Assembly: GCF_040610475.1 (NCBI RefSeq)
Contig: NZ_JBEXMJ010000014.1
Coordinates: 62,001-126,000 of the forward strand
Direction of reading: 5' to 3'
Source of the DNA: Actinopolymorpha sp. NPDC004070
GTDB lineage: Bacteria > Actinomycetota > Actinomycetes > Propionibacteriales > Actinopolymorphaceae
Length of the DNA: 64,000 nt
Shown here: piece by piece, positions 33,780-44,600 of the stretch
Numbering within the stretch: the first letter of the stretch is position 1
How the letters are laid out: each line of letters begins with the position of its first letter
Notes under the pieces: model-generated
Told to the model about the DNA's origin: nothing
Seen by the model: only the letters and a program-made list of their open reading frames with translations
Databases searched by the model: none
Position numbers and translations under genes: made by a program

Positions 33780-34578
33780 GAAAGCTGTTTCCAGTTGGTC
33801 CCTGCACCGCACCCTCGGCTCGTACATGTCCGGCGACCAGGCCGACGGCGGAGGTGACGACCTCGCGAAGCCCGACGCCGGAATGGCCCTGCTCGACCTG
33901 CCGGCGGAGCTGCGGCGACGTGGCTACGACACCGTTCAGCTGTGCCACTTCCACCTTCCCAGCCGCGAGTCCGGCTACCTGGGTGAACTCCGGTCGGCTC
34001 TGGAGTCGGCGAACGTCACGTTGGATGCCGTACTCGTCGACGACGGCGACCTCACCCACCCGGCCGACGCGGACGCCCACCAGGGCTGGATCGACGGCTG
34101 GCTCGACGTGGCCACCACGCTCGGCGCACGCCGGGCGCGGGTGATCGCCGGCAAGCAGTCGCCGAACCCGTCGCGGTTGGAGGACAGTGGCCGCCGCCTG
34201 GGAAAGCTGGCGGGCGACCACCCGGAGATCCGCGTCGTCACCGAGAACTGGTTCGCGCTCACCGCCGGAGCCGAGGAGGTCCACGCGATCCTGGACGCCG
34301 CCGACGGCCAGGTGGGTCTGCTCGTGGACCTCGGGAACTGGACCGGTGCGGACAAGTACGACCAGCTCGCAGCGGTCGCGCGGCGGAGCGAGACCTGCCA
34401 CGCCAAGTGCCGCTTCGCCGCCGACGGTCCCGACCGTGACGACTTCGTCCACTCGCTGCAGGCGCTGCGCCAGGCCGACTACACCGGGCCGCTCGCCCTC
34501 GTCTACGACGGCGCCGACGACAACGAGTGGGACTGCCTGGAGGAAGAGCACGCCATCGCCACCAGCGTCTTCGGCTGA
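33769..34578 (+). CDS. Sugar phosphate isomerase/epimerase-like TIM barrel
   Basis: 269 residues. Xylose-isomerase-like TIM barrel: ELRRRGYDTVQLCHFHLPSRES, LDAVLVDDGDLTHPADADAH, RVIAGKQ, IRVVTENWFAL, VGLLVDLGNWTGADKYDQL (metal-ligand Asp) and SETCHAKCRF (His). Metal-binding Glu/Asp/His residues of the family are in place (E of TEN, D of DLGN, H of CHAK). Probably acts on a keto-sugar or inositol derivative. Start uncertain between GTG 33769 and GTG 33778, both inside a hairpin. It is followed by the phytanoyl-CoA dioxygenase-like gene, likely in one operon. Confidence 0.88.
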   Translation: MGAVKAVSSWSLHRTLGSYMSGDQADGGGDDLAKPDAGMALLDLPAELRRRGYDTVQLCHFHLPSRESGYLGELRSALESANVTLDAVLVDDGDLTHPADADAHQGWIDGWLDVATTLGARRARVIAGKQSPNPSRLEDSGRRLGKLAGDHPEIRVVTENWFALTAGAEEVHAILDAADGQVGLLVDLGNWTGADKYDQLAAVARRSETCHAKCRFAADGPDRDDFVHSLQALRQADYTGPLALVYDGADDNEWDCLEEEHAIATSVFG

Positions 34579-34668
34579 GCCACCGGGCCTGCGGCCTGCG
34601 TGCCGATCCCGACGTTCATCAGATTCCGTCCCTCGCCAGATCCCTTCTGGGCAAGGAGTTTCGAGCAA

Positions 34669-35448
34669 ATGCTGAATCCCGAGGTGGCGCCGGGAGCGTT
34701 CACCGAGCTGGACCGGTTCGTGTTCGAGTCGTGGGGTTACCTGGTGATCCCCGACGTACTGACCGCGGACGAAGCCGAGGAGTGCTACGACGCGTCGGCA
34801 CGGCTGCATGCCGCGCGGGACAAGGAGTTCGGTCAGGTCGGCCGAGGCTATGAGACCGAGCCAAGTCTGGAACACCTGATCGACCACCCGGCCGTACTCC
34901 CCAAGGTACGTGGGCTGTTCGGTGACCGGTTCGTCCTGCAGTCGAGCTGGAACACCATGCAACCCGCGCACGGCGGGATCGGCGGCTGGCACCAGGACGG
35001 CTCGGGTGCGTACGACTTCGGCAAGCTCGGGTACCCGGTCCCGCTGATCCAGCTGCGGGTGTCGTTCCTGCTGACCGACCAGACCCGGCCGGGCACGGGC
35101 AACATGGAACTGATCCCGGGCAGCCACCGCAGCACGGTGCCCTTGCCCGCCGAGATCCGGGCGGCTCGTGGGGACACGCCGATCGGGCACGTCATCTGTG
35201 CGCCGATCGGGTCGGTGCTGATCTTCCACAACGGCGTCTGGCACCGGACCTACCGCCACGACGGGGATCGTGACCGCTACACCGCGCACTACGTCTACAG
35301 CCCGCCGTGGGTACGCCCGGCCGACCGGCTCACGAACTCCGCCGAATTCCTGGAGCGCACGACGCCCATGCGCCGGGCGCTGATGGGTGAGTTCGAACGG
35401 CCCGACGCACCGTACGGCGCGGGGTACGACCCACTCCCCTTCGACTGA
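34669..35448 (+). CDS. Phytanoyl-CoA dioxygenase family (Fe(II)/2-oxoglutarate) oxygenase
   Basis: 259 residues from ATG 34669, chosen because AAGGAG lies ten bases upstream (an in-frame GTG at 34600 is less likely). Iron ligands: His108-x-Asp110 (GGWHQDGSG) and His192 (GVWHRTY); the 2-oxoglutarate-binding Arg is likely Arg203 (DRYTAHY). A second conserved PGSHRS is at 151-155. The family hydroxylates diverse small molecules, often in natural-product or sugar-acid pathways. The sugar-isomerase-like gene 90 bp upstream suggests a polyol or sugar substrate. Confidence 0.9.
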   Translation: MLNPEVAPGAFTELDRFVFESWGYLVIPDVLTADEAEECYDASARLHAARDKEFGQVGRGYETEPSLEHLIDHPAVLPKVRGLFGDRFVLQSSWNTMQPAHGGIGGWHQDGSGAYDFGKLGYPVPLIQLRVSFLLTDQTRPGTGNMELIPGSHRSTVPLPAEIRAARGDTPIGHVICAPIGSVLIFHNGVWHRTYRHDGDRDRYTAHYVYSPPWVRPADRLTNSAEFLERTTPMRRALMGEFERPDAPYGAGYDPLPFD

Positions 35449-35480
35449 CCGGCGTACGACCGGACCGGCGTACGGCTGAT

Positions 35481-37187
35481 TCAGGGGCGGAGGATTCTCT
35501 GCTGTCGATCCACCCACTCTGGCGGTACGTATTCGGGGTGGCCGTGGGTGCCCATGCGGACTTGCCATCCTTTGTGGTGGACGGTGCCGTGGCGGTAGCG
35601 GCACAGGAGCACGCCGTTGTTCAGGTCTGTCGGGCCGCCGTGGTCCCAGGCGGTCATGTGATGGGTGATGCAGCGTGGTTCGGGGATGTTGCAGCCGGGG
35701 AAGTGGCAGTGGCTGCCGTCGCGGATCGCGAGGGCTCGCCGCTGGTGTTCCCTGAAGAACCGGTCGGAGCGGCCGAGGTCGAGCACCTGCCCGTCCCCGC
35801 CGAGGACGACGGGGATGAGGTCGGCCTCGCACGCCAACCGGCGCACCGTGGCGGCGGAGATGGGTTTGCCGTCGCTGCCGAGGTAGCGGGCCGATCCACC
35901 GCCTCCGCATCTCGGGCACCCGTCGTGCGGGTCGATGGCAGCTTCGGGCCCGAGGTCGTGCTCCGGAGTCAGGTCGGTCTTCGGAGCACAGCCGGCATCC
36001 GATCCGGCATCCGCTCGGGGTTCGGTGTTCGGTTGTGGGCGCTGCCCCGGTGTTCGAGGTGGCGGTACGCCGTCGACCGCGGATCCGGTGCCGGATGACT
36101 GTCGTTTCGGCTTACCTGCTTGGGCTGTCCGGCCCTCGTCTTGGCCTGCCGCCTCCCGCGGGGTCGGTTCGCCCGCGGCACCGGCCTGTGCCGCGCTCTT
36201 GGCGGTTCTTGTGGTGTCGGTCTTGGGGGTTCCGTATTTGGGGTCGGTGCTGGGGCAGGTGCAGGGTCTGGGGCGGATGGGGGTGGCGGTGTCGTCGATG
36301 GTCCCCGCACCTGTGCCGTTCAGGAGGGTGTCGAGGGGGATGGTGACCGTGACCTGTGGTGGTCTGCCGCCGCGGACGGGTGCGGTGGAGGCGGCGGCGA
36401 GCAGGCCGAGCGCTTCGGCGAACGCGTCCCCGCGGCGCTGTTCGATGGGCCGTGTGTCGGGTTCTGGTCCTTTGTTGGGTTCGGCGAGGGGTTCGATGAT
36501 CTTGCGGAGCAGTTCCATCTCCCACACCGGCAGCGTGATCCGCACCGACTCCGACTGGGGGATCCCGTTGGGGATGTAGCGAAGGGAGCGTTTCTGTTCG
36601 GCCTTGCGGTCCTTACGCTCCAGTTCCTCTCCCAGCAGCCGTTCGGCCTCTTCGGGCGCGATCCGTTCCAGCAGGGACTCGCCCAGCCGGCGCAGCTCGT
36701 CGGGGTTGTGGGTCCGGGCCGCCTCGATCAGGAACTCCTCACCCCGGTCACGTTCATCGGCCCCGACGTATTCGGGAAGTTTCTTGATCGCTTCGGCGAT
36801 CACACCGGCCTGCCGGGCCGACACCACCCCCGCCGCAAGAGCCTCACCGGTCAGCCGGGCCTCCTTGCCCAGGTCCCGGGCCAGCCCCACGGCGGCGGAT
36901 GCTTCGCTTTGTGCGTACCGCTGCGCGGTGCGCAGGTAGACCGTGGCGTTCGGTGAACCGGTCAGCTTCCCGATGTCACACGCTTCGCCCTGGCGGACCA
37001 GGGCCAGCTCCAGTGCCTCGAAGCGGGCCTTCTTCGCCCGCGCCCTGGCGAGCACCAGCCCGCACTCCTCCGCGGTCAGCGAGCCCTTCGGCGTCACCCA
37101 CGCCTCGTCCAGGAACGGGTCGACCGAGTCGAGCGCAGCAAGGATCCGGTCGGCGGCACCGCCACACGGTCCAGGCACCCCACTCAC
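35481..37187 (-). CDS. DUF222/13E12-family HNH endonuclease-like protein
   Basis: 568 residues from GTG 37187. N-terminal helical DUF222 domain (LTAEECGLVLARARAKKARFEAL, VGLARDLGKEARLTGEALAAGV), a long low-complexity Pro/Gly/Thr/Lys linker (about 290-440) with a CPRCGGGG zinc-knuckle-like piece, then a C-terminal HNH nuclease: GSHCHFPGCNIPEPRCITHHMTAWDHGG, LNNGVLLCRYRHGTVHH. Such genes occur in many copies in actinobacteria; function unknown, possibly mobile or SOS-linked. It sits next to a broken MerR gene. Confidence 0.88.
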   Translation of the reverse strand: MSGVPGPCGGAADRILAALDSVDPFLDEAWVTPKGSLTAEECGLVLARARAKKARFEALELALVRQGEACDIGKLTGSPNATVYLRTAQRYAQSEASAAVGLARDLGKEARLTGEALAAGVVSARQAGVIAEAIKKLPEYVGADERDRGEEFLIEAARTHNPDELRRLGESLLERIAPEEAERLLGEELERKDRKAEQKRSLRYIPNGIPQSESVRITLPVWEMELLRKIIEPLAEPNKGPEPDTRPIEQRRGDAFAEALGLLAAASTAPVRGGRPPQVTVTIPLDTLLNGTGAGTIDDTATPIRPRPCTCPSTDPKYGTPKTDTTRTAKSAAQAGAAGEPTPREAAGQDEGRTAQAGKPKRQSSGTGSAVDGVPPPRTPGQRPQPNTEPRADAGSDAGCAPKTDLTPEHDLGPEAAIDPHDGCPRCGGGGSARYLGSDGKPISAATVRRLACEADLIPVVLGGDGQVLDLGRSDRFFREHQRRALAIRDGSHCHFPGCNIPEPRCITHHMTAWDHGGPTDLNNGVLLCRYRHGTVHHKGWQVRMGTHGHPEYVPPEWVDRQQRILRP

Positions 37188-37392
37188 TCGAAGACATGAT
37201 CGAATACTACCGGCCACCACCGACAACGACCTATGACCCACATGGCGGGATTCCCTTTGTACAAAGCGAACCTGACCTCCTGCCGAGGTGCTTCGTCAGC
37301 ACACGGGCAGGCCTCCTCCCAAGGTCACAACCGGAGCAGCCGGGCGATCGTCCCGCCGAGCACGAGGTCTCGCACCTCCCCAGGTCGATCGT

Positions 37393-37721
37393 GACTACGA
37401 GCGCGTGGGACTCATCCGGCCCGACCGGCTTCCCAATGGGTACAGGCACTACGCGGTGGAGGACGAGGACGCGGTACGCCGGGTCCGCGCGCTGTTGGAC
37501 GCGGGCCCGCCCACCCGGATCATTCGTCAGTTACTGCCGTGCGCCTCCGGCGACGCGACACTTCGTCCGTGCCCGGCGTTCTCGACAGCCTGCGCGACCA
37601 GCTGTCCGTTCTCGACCAGCGCGCCGCCGATCTGGCGACCGCTCGGGAAGTCCTCCTCCGGACCATCGCCGCCACCGAGAACTCCGGTGAGACGACCACC
37701 GAGAACGCAACCGCGCGTTGA
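37393..37721 (+). pseudogene. MerR-family regulator, truncated and frameshifted
   Basis: Homology begins inside the MerR winged-helix domain (DYERVGLIRPDRLPNGYRHY, ALLDAGPPTRIIRQLLPCAS) and lacks the first 20-25 residues. At about 37573 the frame shifts, and VLDSLRDQLSVLDQRAADLATAREVLL, the dimerisation coiled coil, continues in another frame to the stop at 37721. Missing start plus frameshift make it non-functional. A 12-bp palindrome CTTTGTACAAAG lies upstream at 37255-37266. Confidence 0.8.
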
Positions 37722-37769
37722 CGCAAGGCCGAAACCGTTCCCGGCCGCCCGTGTCGCCAGCCCGCGTCG

Positions 37770-38597
37770 TCAGTCGCCGTCGGAGTGCAGGCGTACGACT
37801 CCTTCTTCGTGGTCGACCAGGAAGAGCGTCCCGGGCGGGAACTCACCGAGCGTCTCCGGCGGCAACTGGACCGTCCCGTCACCGGCGACGACGGCGAAGT
37901 CCTGCCCGTCGCGACCCTCCGCACCGACGCGGCCGTCGCGAATGGTGACGACCCGGCCGAGCTGGGTGCCCACCTCCGGGTCGTGGGTGACGACGACGAT
38001 CGTGGTGTCGCGCAGGGCGTTCACCGACTTCAGTGCGGCCACCACCTCGTCGCGCCCGGCGGTGTCGAGCTGGCTGGTCGGCTCGTCCACGAGCAGCAGT
38101 CCGGGCCCGGCCGCGATACCGACGGCCAGGGCGGCACGCTGTTGTTCTCCGCGGGTGAGCTCGGGCGGTTTCGACCTGGCCATCGCCGAAAGCCCCACCA
38201 GGTCGAGGATCTGCTCGGGTTCGGCGAGCTCGATGCCCTTGGTGGCGGCGGCCCTGCGCTGGGCGAGCCAGACGTTGCGCACCAGACTGGCGTACGGCAG
38301 CAGGTTGCGCGCGGAACCCTGCAGGACGACCCCGATCTCGGTGCCGCGCAGGCGGTTCAGCTCCGCGTCGCTCAGCTTCCCGATGTCGTACCCACCGACC
38401 ACGATCCGGCCGGCCGACGGCCGCATCAGCCCGGACAGCAGGGAGATCAGCGTCGACTTGCCCGACCCGGACGGGCCGACCAGCGCCACCATCTCACCGG
38501 AGTTGATCGACAGGTCGACACCGGACAGCGCGACGACGTCGGAGCCCTCGATCCGGTAGATGTGCACGACTCTTCGGCATGCCACCGCCAAGCCCAT
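37770..38597 (-). CDS. ABC exporter ATPase (MacB/LolD-like), second of the operon
   Basis: 275 residues. Walker A GPSGSGKST at about 40, Q-loop VLQGSARNLLPYASLVRN, signature LTRGEQQRAAL (degenerate compared with LSGGQ), Walker B LLLVDEPTSQLD, H-loop VVVTHDPEVG. A C-terminal extension of about 40 residues follows the nucleotide domain (LPPETLGEFPPGTLFLVDHE). Stop and start overlap: TGATG with the upstream permease. With the ATPase at 44775-45488 it frames two FtsX permeases, so the exporter may carry a heterodimeric ATPase with one weak site. Confidence 0.93.
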   Translation of the reverse strand: MGLAVACRRVVHIYRIEGSDVVALSGVDLSINSGEMVALVGPSGSGKSTLISLLSGLMRPSAGRIVVGGYDIGKLSDAELNRLRGTEIGVVLQGSARNLLPYASLVRNVWLAQRRAAATKGIELAEPEQILDLVGLSAMARSKPPELTRGEQQRAALAVGIAAGPGLLLVDEPTSQLDTAGRDEVVAALKSVNALRDTTIVVVTHDPEVGTQLGRVVTIRDGRVGAEGRDGQDFAVVAGDGTVQLPPETLGEFPPGTLFLVDHEEGVVRLHSDGD

Positions 38598-41500
38598 CAG
38601 CCACCCGCCTCCTGCCGTCCCTCGGCCAGTCGCCCTTCGACCAGCCGTCCCTCGACCAGGCGGCGCTGCCACCAGCCGCCGGCGACCGCGCCCGCGACGA
38701 GCACTCCCAGCACCAGCAGCTCCAGCACTGCGACGTGCGCCCAGCGCGGCCAGTTGGCCAGCAGCGACGCGTCGACCCCGAGCGGAAGCTTTCTGCTGGT
38801 GGCAAACCATGCCACGGCGGCGGCGATCGCGCCGGTGACCGCACTGGTCACCACGATGCCGCCGTACGACCACAGCGCCGCGCCCGTGGTCAGGCGTTCG
38901 GTCGCACCCTGGATGCGGAGCGCGCGCATGCCGGGGTTCCAGGTCCGCCGGTCGACGGCCACCACCAGGGCCAGGGCGCCGAGCCCGACGAGGACGGTCA
39001 CTCCCGCCGCCAGCTGGTAGGCGTGCAGGGCCATCGCGGCACCGGACTTCTCCAGCGAGTCGCGCACCCCACCGACCGTACGGTCGGAGACGATCGCCAA
39101 CCCCTCCTTGCGCAACCGGTCGAGGATCTGGTTGGGGGTGCCGGGTGCGAGCCAGACCTGGGGTGTCGTGGCGAAGCCCGGCTCGGCGGTCAGTCGTTCG
39201 GCGTAGGTGAGGTCGATCAGCGCGCCCTTGGAGCCGACGCCGGGAAGGGTCGCCACCTTCGCCTTCGCCACGAAGTCGACCGGCTCGCCGTCGATGTTGG
39301 TCAGCTGCTTGCCGGGCATGGTGCCGGCGGTGATCGCGGGCAGCGGGTACGGCACGTCGACCGCGCGGAGTACGTAGTCGTGGCCGGACCGCGGCGAACT
39401 CTGGGTCAGCAGCAGGCCGTCCTCGTCGCCGATGATGCGCAGCTGGTCGGTGACCGGACCGCTCTGCGACGTACGCCAGCGGCGGGGGTCGGCGAGCTCG
39501 GCCCGGGTCAGCACGTCCTTGCCGTTCAACCGCAGGGCGGCGAGGTTGACCCCGATCCGCTGGGCCCCCACCGCGGTGGTGCTGATGCTGATCCCGGCCA
39601 GCCGGCACCTGTCCTGACACTCGCTGACCTGGGCACGGTAGATCGGCTTCCCGCCCGACACCGGCCCGAACTTCACCGCCACCTGGTCGTTCTGCGTGGT
39701 CCGCAGCAACACGGTGGCCGAGAGCGTTCCGTCGGCGGTGAAGGGGTCGGGCTCCAGGCGTACTGTCAACTCGCCGTTGCCCACGTAGATCGTCGCCGGC
39801 GCGGGCGGGCGCAGCAGGCTCGCGAGCTTCGCCGGGCTGGGCCCGTCGCCGTTGCCCGAACCAGCGGGCCACCGGCCGACCTTTGCCAGCCTGGTGGCGT
39901 CGACGCCGAGCACCGGAGGCTGGGATCCGTCCCCGCTCGGCGCGGACACCACCGCCATCGCGTGCCGGCCGGTCGGGTCGGCGGTCCGCACCGCGCGCAG
40001 GAGTTCGGTCCGGTCGACGTCTTGGACCTCGAGGACGCGTTCGGCTCCGAGCAGTTGCTCGGCAGTCGCCTGCCGTCCCTGCGCGGCCACGTCCGTGGTG
40101 GTCACGGCGAACCCGAACGTGCCGAACGCCAGCGCGAGGACGACCAGCAGCTGCACCGAACCCGGCCGGCGGGCGAGGTAGAACGCCGCGACCGACGGAC
40201 CGATCCGCCCACGGCGCAGCGACCACCGGCCGATCATGCCGATCAGCGGCCGGACTCCCAGCGACACCAGCATCGCCACCGCGAGCACGACCACGACCGG
40301 AGCGGCGACCATCACCCCGACGAGGGATCCGCCGAGGGAGCGCGTCTCGGCCACGACCACGACGCCGAGCGCGACCACGACCACCTCCACCGCCGCCACG
40401 ACGACGCGGCGGGAACGGGAGGGGACCTGGCGCAGCAGCGCGCCGACCGGCGCGGAGAGTTCCCGGCGCAGAGCGAGCAGGGCGGCGACGATCGTCCCGG
40501 TGGCGGCGACCCCGGCCGCGAGCAGCTGGGCCCGGTCGATGCCCACCAGGCCGGTCTCCCCCGACACGGTGAGGGTGACGAGCAGACCGGTGACCAGCAG
40601 ACCGACGGGTACGCCGGCCAGCAGCGGCAACAGGCTCTCTGCCGACATGCTCAGCGCCCGCGTCGGCCACCGCGCACCCCGCAGTGCGACCGCGCCGAGC
40701 TCCTGCCGTCGGCCCCAGATGCCGTGACCGACGGCGAGGTGAATGACGAACCAGCACAGGGCGATCAGCGGCGCCGCGGCGATCGGAAGCAGCGCGCGGG
40801 CGTGCTTGCCGTGGGACTCGATCCGGTCCAGCAGGGACGGCATGGTCGACAGCAGGCCGCCGCCGTACGGGTCGTCCTGGACGAGCCGGCGTTCGGCCGC
40901 GTCGAGCTGCGAACGCACCGCCGGTACGCGCTCCGGGGTGAGCAGGCCGGTCGGCATGATCGAGTCGAGGTAGAGCGTCTCCTGCCGGTGCAGCAGGCTG
41001 CCGGTGGTCGCCCGGTTGGTCATGATCGCGGCCTGGCCGAGCCGGCCGAGCGGGTCCTCCAGCGACCAGTACGCCGACTTCGGGTTGTCCGCCTCGAAGA
41101 CCCCGACGACGGTGAGCGCGACCGCCGGGCCGTCCGGTTCCCACGTCTGGTCCTTGCGGCGTACCGGAGTGAGCGTCACCTCGTCACCGGCGTGGACCTT
41201 GGCCTCGGGGACCAGCGAGGCCGGCAGGGCGACCTCCCGGCTGCCCACCGGGCACCGCCCCTGCCTGAACGTCACGTGCCTGCAGAAGCCGTCCCGAGCG
41301 AGCAGGCTGCGTGGTTCGGCGTTCGGGCGGCCGCGCTCGATCCCCCGCACGTGGAGCTGTGCCGTGGTGACCGGGGTGAAGCCCTTCAGCCGGGACCGCG
41401 CGTCGGTGTAGGTCTGCAGGCCGTCGGCCGACTCGAGCACGTCGGTACGCGGGTTGGGCGAGTCCACCGACAGCGGTGGCATCGAGACCGTGCGGTCGGC

Positions 41501-41662
41501 GTTGTCGGCGACGGCGACCTCGTTGCGGATGGCGGCCCGGTCGATGGCCACCGCGAACGCGGGTACGCACACCGCGGCGAGCGTGGCCGCCATCGACAGG
41601 ACGAACAGGGTCAGCGCCTGGCCCCAGCGGGTGGCCAGCTGCGCGAGGACGACCGCGATCAT
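38597..41662 (-). CDS. FtsX-family ABC permease (1,021 residues)
   Basis: Large permease: first membrane helix at residue 10 (LATRWGQALTLFVLSMAATLAAVCVPAFAVAI), a periplasm-facing domain of about 250 residues, a FtsX core of helices (LPIAAAPLIALCWFVIHLAV, LLPLLAGVPVGLLVTGLL), a second large extracytoplasmic domain and a final helix set. A Cys pair occurs in the second domain (ECQDRCRLAGI). MacB/LolCE-like exporters move lipoproteins, peptides or antibiotics. It overlaps the preceding permease by ATGA and the following ATPase by TGATG. Confidence 0.92.
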   Translation of the reverse strand: MIAVVLAQLATRWGQALTLFVLSMAATLAAVCVPAFAVAIDRAAIRNEVAVADNADRTVSMPPLSVDSPNPRTDVLESADGLQTYTDARSRLKGFTPVTTAQLHVRGIERGRPNAEPRSLLARDGFCRHVTFRQGRCPVGSREVALPASLVPEAKVHAGDEVTLTPVRRKDQTWEPDGPAVALTVVGVFEADNPKSAYWSLEDPLGRLGQAAIMTNRATTGSLLHRQETLYLDSIMPTGLLTPERVPAVRSQLDAAERRLVQDDPYGGGLLSTMPSLLDRIESHGKHARALLPIAAAPLIALCWFVIHLAVGHGIWGRRQELGAVALRGARWPTRALSMSAESLLPLLAGVPVGLLVTGLLVTLTVSGETGLVGIDRAQLLAAGVAATGTIVAALLALRRELSAPVGALLRQVPSRSRRVVVAAVEVVVVALGVVVVAETRSLGGSLVGVMVAAPVVVVLAVAMLVSLGVRPLIGMIGRWSLRRGRIGPSVAAFYLARRPGSVQLLVVLALAFGTFGFAVTTTDVAAQGRQATAEQLLGAERVLEVQDVDRTELLRAVRTADPTGRHAMAVVSAPSGDGSQPPVLGVDATRLAKVGRWPAGSGNGDGPSPAKLASLLRPPAPATIYVGNGELTVRLEPDPFTADGTLSATVLLRTTQNDQVAVKFGPVSGGKPIYRAQVSECQDRCRLAGISISTTAVGAQRIGVNLAALRLNGKDVLTRAELADPRRWRTSQSGPVTDQLRIIGDEDGLLLTQSSPRSGHDYVLRAVDVPYPLPAITAGTMPGKQLTNIDGEPVDFVAKAKVATLPGVGSKGALIDLTYAERLTAEPGFATTPQVWLAPGTPNQILDRLRKEGLAIVSDRTVGGVRDSLEKSGAAMALHAYQLAAGVTVLVGLGALALVVAVDRRTWNPGMRALRIQGATERLTTGAALWSYGGIVVTSAVTGAIAAAVAWFATSRKLPLGVDASLLANWPRWAHVAVLELLVLGVLVAGAVAGGWWQRRLVEGRLVEGRLAEGRQEAGG

Positions 41663-44600
41663 GGCCGCGCCCGGCGTACGAGAGCGGAACCGGACGCGAC
41701 GACGACCGAGCCCAGGACGACGACGGCGGCCAGCGCGGCGGCCAGGACCGGGTAGCCGCGCGCGTCCACGGTGGGCAGGACGTTCCAGCCGTCGACGAAG
41801 CCGGGGTACAGGATCCGGTCGACCGCGGCGCCGGCGACTCCGGCAACGAGCCCGATCACCGCTGCCGTACCCACGAGGGTTCCGAGCGAGCCGTAGCCGA
41901 CGGCGCGGATAGCGCGCGCGCCGACACCCTGGGCACGCAGAGCGGCGAGTTCGGCCGCCCGGCCGGGGCGTTCACGGGCGGCGTCGATCAGGACGGCGCC
42001 GGCAGCAAGCAGCAGCCCGACCAGCGCGACCGCGACCTGGAAACGCACGCCGACAGCGCTGCCCTCCGCGCGCAACTGGGTCAGTCGGGTGGACATCGAC
42101 TCCTCCCGCAGGGTCGTCAGCCCGTGGTCACGCAGGCTCCCGACGACCGACGCGGGTGCGTCGGCGGACAGCCACACCTGCGGGAACCCCGAGCCCGCGA
42201 GCGGGAACGGCACCAGCCGCTCGGCGTAGGTGAGGTCGACGATCGTGCCCACCTTGTCGTGGCGGGGTACGAGCGAGCCGGTCCGGACGATCTGGGCGGG
42301 CACCGCCGCGCCGGGCAGCGGGATCAGCCGGGTCTCCTCGGCCGGGTCGGGCCGCCAGCCGGCGACGAGCGCGGGCAGCAGCACCGGGGTGTCCGCGACG
42401 AACGCCCAGTCGTTGCGGTCGAGCGGGACGTTCTCCGGCGGCTGGGAGACGGTGAGGCGCAGGCTGTCCTTCCCGGCGGCGATCGTGGGGCCGAGGTCGC
42501 GGGGGCCGACCGCGGGCCGCCAGCGTGCGGGCGCGGCGAGCAGCGCCGCCGGCAACGACGACCGCTCGGCGGCCGCTCCGGTGGCACGGACGCCCGTGCC
42601 CGAAGCGCCGGCCAAACTCCCACCGCCCGCCGGATACAGGTCGACCCGCGCACCCGCCGTCGCGGGCTCGTACCCCACGCCGGTCGGGTCGGCGACGTCG
42701 CCGGTGGCGCCGTCGGCCCGCCGGTCCCCCAGCACCTGGACACCGACCAGCCGGCAGCCGGCCGTGCACTTTCCCACGTCGGCGGTGTAGGCCTTCCGGG
42801 TGTCCGTCAGCGGACCGACGATGGCGTCGACCGGCTTGCCGTCCTCGGCGGTACGCAACCGGACCCGCAGGTGCAGCGGCTCACCGTCGGGGTCCTGGCC
42901 GGACGCGTCGACGACGAGCCGGCCGGTGCGCAGGGTGACCGGGTGCGGTGCGGACGGGCGCAGCGCGGCGGCGACCGTCGCAGGCTCCCCGCCGTACTCC
43001 TTCCGCCATCCGGTGACCACGGACAGCCGGGTGGTGTCCATCGCCAGCACCGACGGGTCGCCGCTGCTCTCCCCCGGCTGGTCGACGACGGCCATGGCGT
43101 ACTTCCCGCTCGGGTCGGCGGCGCGCACCGCGGCCATCAGCTGCGCCGGGTCGTCGGCGTCGACGGTCAGCACCCGGTCGGCGCCGAGCTCGAGCGCGGC
43201 CCGCTGCTCCTGGGTGCGGTTGGTGGTGTCCCAGCCGACGAACGCGGTGGTGACCAGCGCGATCGCCACCACCACCAGCGCGAACAGCCGGTGTGTCTCC
43301 GGCCGCCGCGCGGTCAGGGCCGCGATCAGCGCCATCGCCGGGCGGCCGGCCTGGCGGGCGCGGAGGGTGAGCGAGTTGGCCAGCGGCGGCACTCCCCAGG
43401 CGGCGACCAGCGCGACAGCCAGCGCGACCAGGCCGGGCGCGAGCAGCGGAAGCCCCTCCACGCTGCCGCCGACCACGACGGCCTGCACGACGCCGTACAC
43501 CGAGAGGCCGACGAGCACGATGTCCACCAGTGAACGCCGCCAGCCGGGACGGCGGGTGGGGATCCGCCGCAGCAGGTCGCGCGCCGGGGTCAGCAACGTG
43601 CCGACCTGGGCGGCGACCACCGCGACGAGCCCGCCCACCAGGGTCAGCCCGAGCAGCAACAAGGCCAACAGCAGGGCGGTGCGCTGGCCGGCGGCGTCGA
43701 GCGTTCCCGCCATGGTGCGGCCGACGGCGAAGCCCGCGGCCGCACCGACCACCGCTCCACCCACCAACGGCACCACGCTCTGCCCGAGGACGAGCACCCA
43801 GCCGCGACCCGACGGCGCCCCGTGCAGCCGCCACCAGCCGACGTCCCCGCGGATCTGCACCGCGGCCTCCCGGACCACCACGGCCAGGGCGAACCACGTG
43901 AGCAGCAACAGCACCACCACGCCGACGCCCACGCCGGCGAGGACGTTGCGCCGATCCTGGGAGATCCGGTCGAGCAGGCCGTCCAGACCGGTGATGCTGG
44001 TGGAGAACCCCTGCTGCCCGAGGGTCGACAGGTCGGCGTTGATCTGTGACGCGAGCCCGTCAGTGTTCATCGTGGCGAACGCCGCGGGTGAGGCGAGCAG
44101 GTCGTAGGTGTAGGTGGTCTGTTCCCAGCCGCGCATCGTGGCCGGGACGGTGAACGCCGTCGCCTGCTTGCTGCGGTCGTCGGAGCCGAGGCCGACGAGG
44201 TAGCCGTCGGCCCAGTACGGCTCGCTGGGGTCGATCACACGGTAGACGCCGACAAGCCGGGCCCGGCTCGGCTTCTTCCCGCCGGTGAGGATGAGATCGT
44301 CACCGACCTTCAGGGACAGCTGACTGGCGAAGGCCGCCGGGAGTACGACCTGACCGGCGCCGGTCGGGCGGGACCCGGTGACCGTGAGATGGCGGTACAC
44401 GTCGTCGCGGTAGGCGACCTTGACCACGGCCGCCGGGCTCTTGACCCCCACGCGGCGCACACCACCCGGTGCGAACGCGCCGTCGATCGTGGCGAACCCC
44501 GGTGGCCGGAAGGCCTTCCGGGCATCCTCCATGGCGGTCTGGGACGCGGTGTCGCTCGTACCGCGCCAAGCCGACAGCCAGCTCACCGAGACCAGCCGCT

